A stretch of DNA of 64,000 nucleotides, taken from contig JALJCS010000022.1 of NCBI GenBank assembly GCA_023055355.1, forward strand, positions 11,601,501-11,665,500. Direction: 5' to 3'. The translations under genes and the position numbers were made by a program. Origin of the DNA: Agelaius tricolor. Its lineage: Eukaryota > Chordata > Aves > Passeriformes > Icteridae. A model generated the notes under the pieces. The model did not search any database, was not told the origin of the DNA, and saw nothing but the letters and a program-made list of their open reading frames with translations. Shown in pieces: positions 62,064-64,000 of this stretch. Within the stretch, counting starts at the first letter, position 1. Each line of letters opens with the position of its first letter.

Positions 62064-63362
62064 TTTCTTCCAGTTCACATCACAACCTGATTATTCAGCA
62101 TTATGGCAATGTTTATACAGAGCCTTTTACCAAAAGACCCTGAAGTGTTTTACAATTATTCACTCAATTAAAATGCACAAGAGCCCCAAAGAGCTCTGTT
62201 AAGTACCACCAGACCTCCCTCCCTGAGGTAATATGATAATTGGAGATTATATTAATTTTAAAAGGGACTTTTTTTTTTTTTTTTCTTTGAGCATGCTTAT
62301 GGAAACAACTGTTGGCTAGCTAATTGCCAAAGGTGCAGAAAACTGGGACTGAACTTTGCCCAGAATTCCTGAGAACCCAAACCTGAGGGGCCATAGCTGG
62401 AAATAGCTCTGGCATCAGCTGTGCATTTAGGAGCATGAAGGTGCTTGAAGACAAGAGAGGTGCTGAGTCAGAAGTTTCCTTGGTCCAACACCTGAATTTC
62501 CAACATTTTCCATGACAACACCTTGTCTGAACTGACCACCACAGTGACTTTGTGTCTGTCTCGACCCAAGGACCCTTTGAGATTCAAAAATATGAATATT
62601 TACTCTCCTTAATCTCCAAAATTCCTGAATTTTGGAGGGGATGAGCAATGCAGACTCTTTTACTGGAGTATGGAGATGGGAGTTGGAGCTCACCCTTGCT
62701 CAGACTCTAGAAAATGCCTGACACAGAAATATGTGAATTTTCTGTTGCATATTCCAGTTTTACATAAGAACATAAAAATGAGGGGGTGGAAACTAAATTA
62801 AAGAACAGAGATAGGGTTGGTTTTGGGAATACAGGTGTAACTGATTTTTCCACAGAAAAATGGCAGCACTAGAGGGAGAAACCCAAGAATAAACCTCTAG
62901 AAGGCAGAAACTCAAGCAGCATAAATGTTTCTAGACCCAGGGAGGTGTTGATTTCAAGGAACTGTGACAATTTTCCAGCCCCCTTTTAAGTCCTGATCTA
63001 ATTGATGTAATTCTTTTGCACTCAAAAGCATCCCCTTGGTTTTAACCTTCTAGATTTTATTACTGCTCTCCACCTTTTGAAAACAACTTTTTATGGGCTC
63101 CTAAGAGAGATGAGCCTACCAGAATAAAAGTGAATTTGCTATGAGATGACATTTTTTGACACTCCAGCTCTTCTGTACAGCAAGTATGTTAATGAATTAG
63201 TAAGCATAAAGAACTTCATAGAATTAGGTGTCAAGCAGGAGATAAAATCCAGTTTTCTTTGATATTGAAATAGGTGTTCAAATACTACAGATCCCTTCAT
63301 GTATCAAGTTCTGTCACTACACGTTATTTCCTACACCTCACGTTTTAGTAGCAATTGTTTCA

Positions 63363-63448
63363 AATTAGACAAGTGCCAAAATGTGGAAGAGCTTTTTAAT
63401 CTATTAATTAGACAAGTGCCATAATATGGGAGGGCTTTTTAATCCATT
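63363..63448. repeat. 43-bp tandem duplication
   Basis: Two copies of aattagacaagtgcc...gctttttaatctatt, offset 43 bp, about six differences. In the upstream ADAM12 intron. Confidence 0.88.
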
Positions 63449-64000
63449 ATTTAAACAATGTCTTAATTGCTAAGTACTTCTGAGGGAGAAAGGCACAAAT
63501 GCAGTTTTTGACCCAACCAGCACAATAAAAGGGGAGTTAAAGGTATCTGCAGATTGTTTCACACCTAAAGCTTTTCCCAACAGCAAATTGGGAAAATTAG
63601 GAGGAGGGAGGAAGCTGGAGGAGCCTTTGGGCTCTTGGAAGCAGCACATGGCAGATGTACCCAAGATATGAGTCCCAGAGCTGATGGGCACATCTTTTTC
63701 AGGTGATTTGGAAGGATTTAGCTAAAAAGGAAGAGTGGTTTTATCTACAGATAAAGCATTTAAACAGGAAGTTTGCTTCAAAAGGTAGAGGACGTCTGAC
63801 AACCCACACTTATTTTTCTAGCCTATTTTTCACTCCCCTGCTCCTCTTTTAGAGTTTTAATCCCTGGAGCATGGATAAAGTAGAGCACAGAACTGGGCCA
63901 TGTAGTTAGAGATGACATCAAAGCTCTTCTGTCTGAGTTTGTGGTCAGTGACTCCAAAACAAGCCCAGATTTCTCCTGCAGCTTTTGTCACCCTCACTCT

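Larger units (their letters stand above)
57851..64000. other. Upstream ADAM12 intron, no exon seen
   Basis: Checked on the minus strand for the HExxHxxGxxH zinc motif and the other metalloprotease exons; none found. Holds the 40-bp minisatellite, two short duplications and unique sequence. The open frame at 59622-59861 (plus, Cys-rich) follows a pyrimidine-rich AG but has no recognised family. Confidence 0.55.

Noticed and set aside
56180..64000. Catalytic exons of the ADAM12 metalloprotease domain
   Set aside because: Searched on the minus strand for HExxHxxGxxH and the neighbouring conserved Cys-rich segment; not present, so they must lie beyond the window.

Overview
This is vertebrate nuclear DNA, almost certainly from a bird and probably a songbird. 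It is AT-rich, exons are short and widely spaced with GT...AG boundaries, and the dispersed repeats are CR1 LINE 3' ends and endogenous-retrovirus LTRs of types I associate with passerines. There are no operons, bacterial genes or CRISPR arrays.

The gene is ADAM12 (meltrin alpha) on the minus strand. Eleven consecutive coding exons lie between 56179 and 27081. All splice phases agree, and together they give 1500 nt (499 full codons plus split codons). They encode the end of the metalloprotease domain, the disintegrin domain, the cysteine-rich domain with the fusion-loop-like segment, the EGF-like module, one transmembrane helix and a proline-rich SH3-binding tail. The catalytic HExxH exons should lie beyond 64000. 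The last coding exon and 3'UTR were not found; they should lie below 27080.

Layout by region. 1-5 kb: two large minisatellites (41-42 bp and 21-23 bp units). 5-16.7 kb: AT-rich intergenic DNA with CR1 pieces and a possible degraded retroviral pol fragment near 14 kb. 16.72-16.93 kb, plus strand: an ankyrin-repeat remnant resembling FANK1, with an in-frame stop and a frameshift. In human, FANK1 lies tail-to-tail with ADAM12, so this looks like a decayed FANK1 exon in its ancestral place. 17-27 kb: no gene recognised; should contain the ADAM12 3' end. 27-56 kb: the ADAM12 exon series with intronic CR1s, LTRs and minisatellites. 56-64 kb: upstream intron, with an LTR, a CR1 and a GC-rich 40-bp minisatellite.

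The most useful observations are: the FANK1-like pseudogene remnant; a minisatellite that runs up to an ADAM12 splice acceptor and contains its likely branch point; LTRs within about 10-50 bp of three ADAM12 splice donors; a 60-codon open extension that could make a secreted short ADAM12; and an unusually CpG-rich, rapidly changed tail exon. I found no new multi-gene system. Comparisons with human ADAM12 and FANK1 are from memory, without alignment tools.
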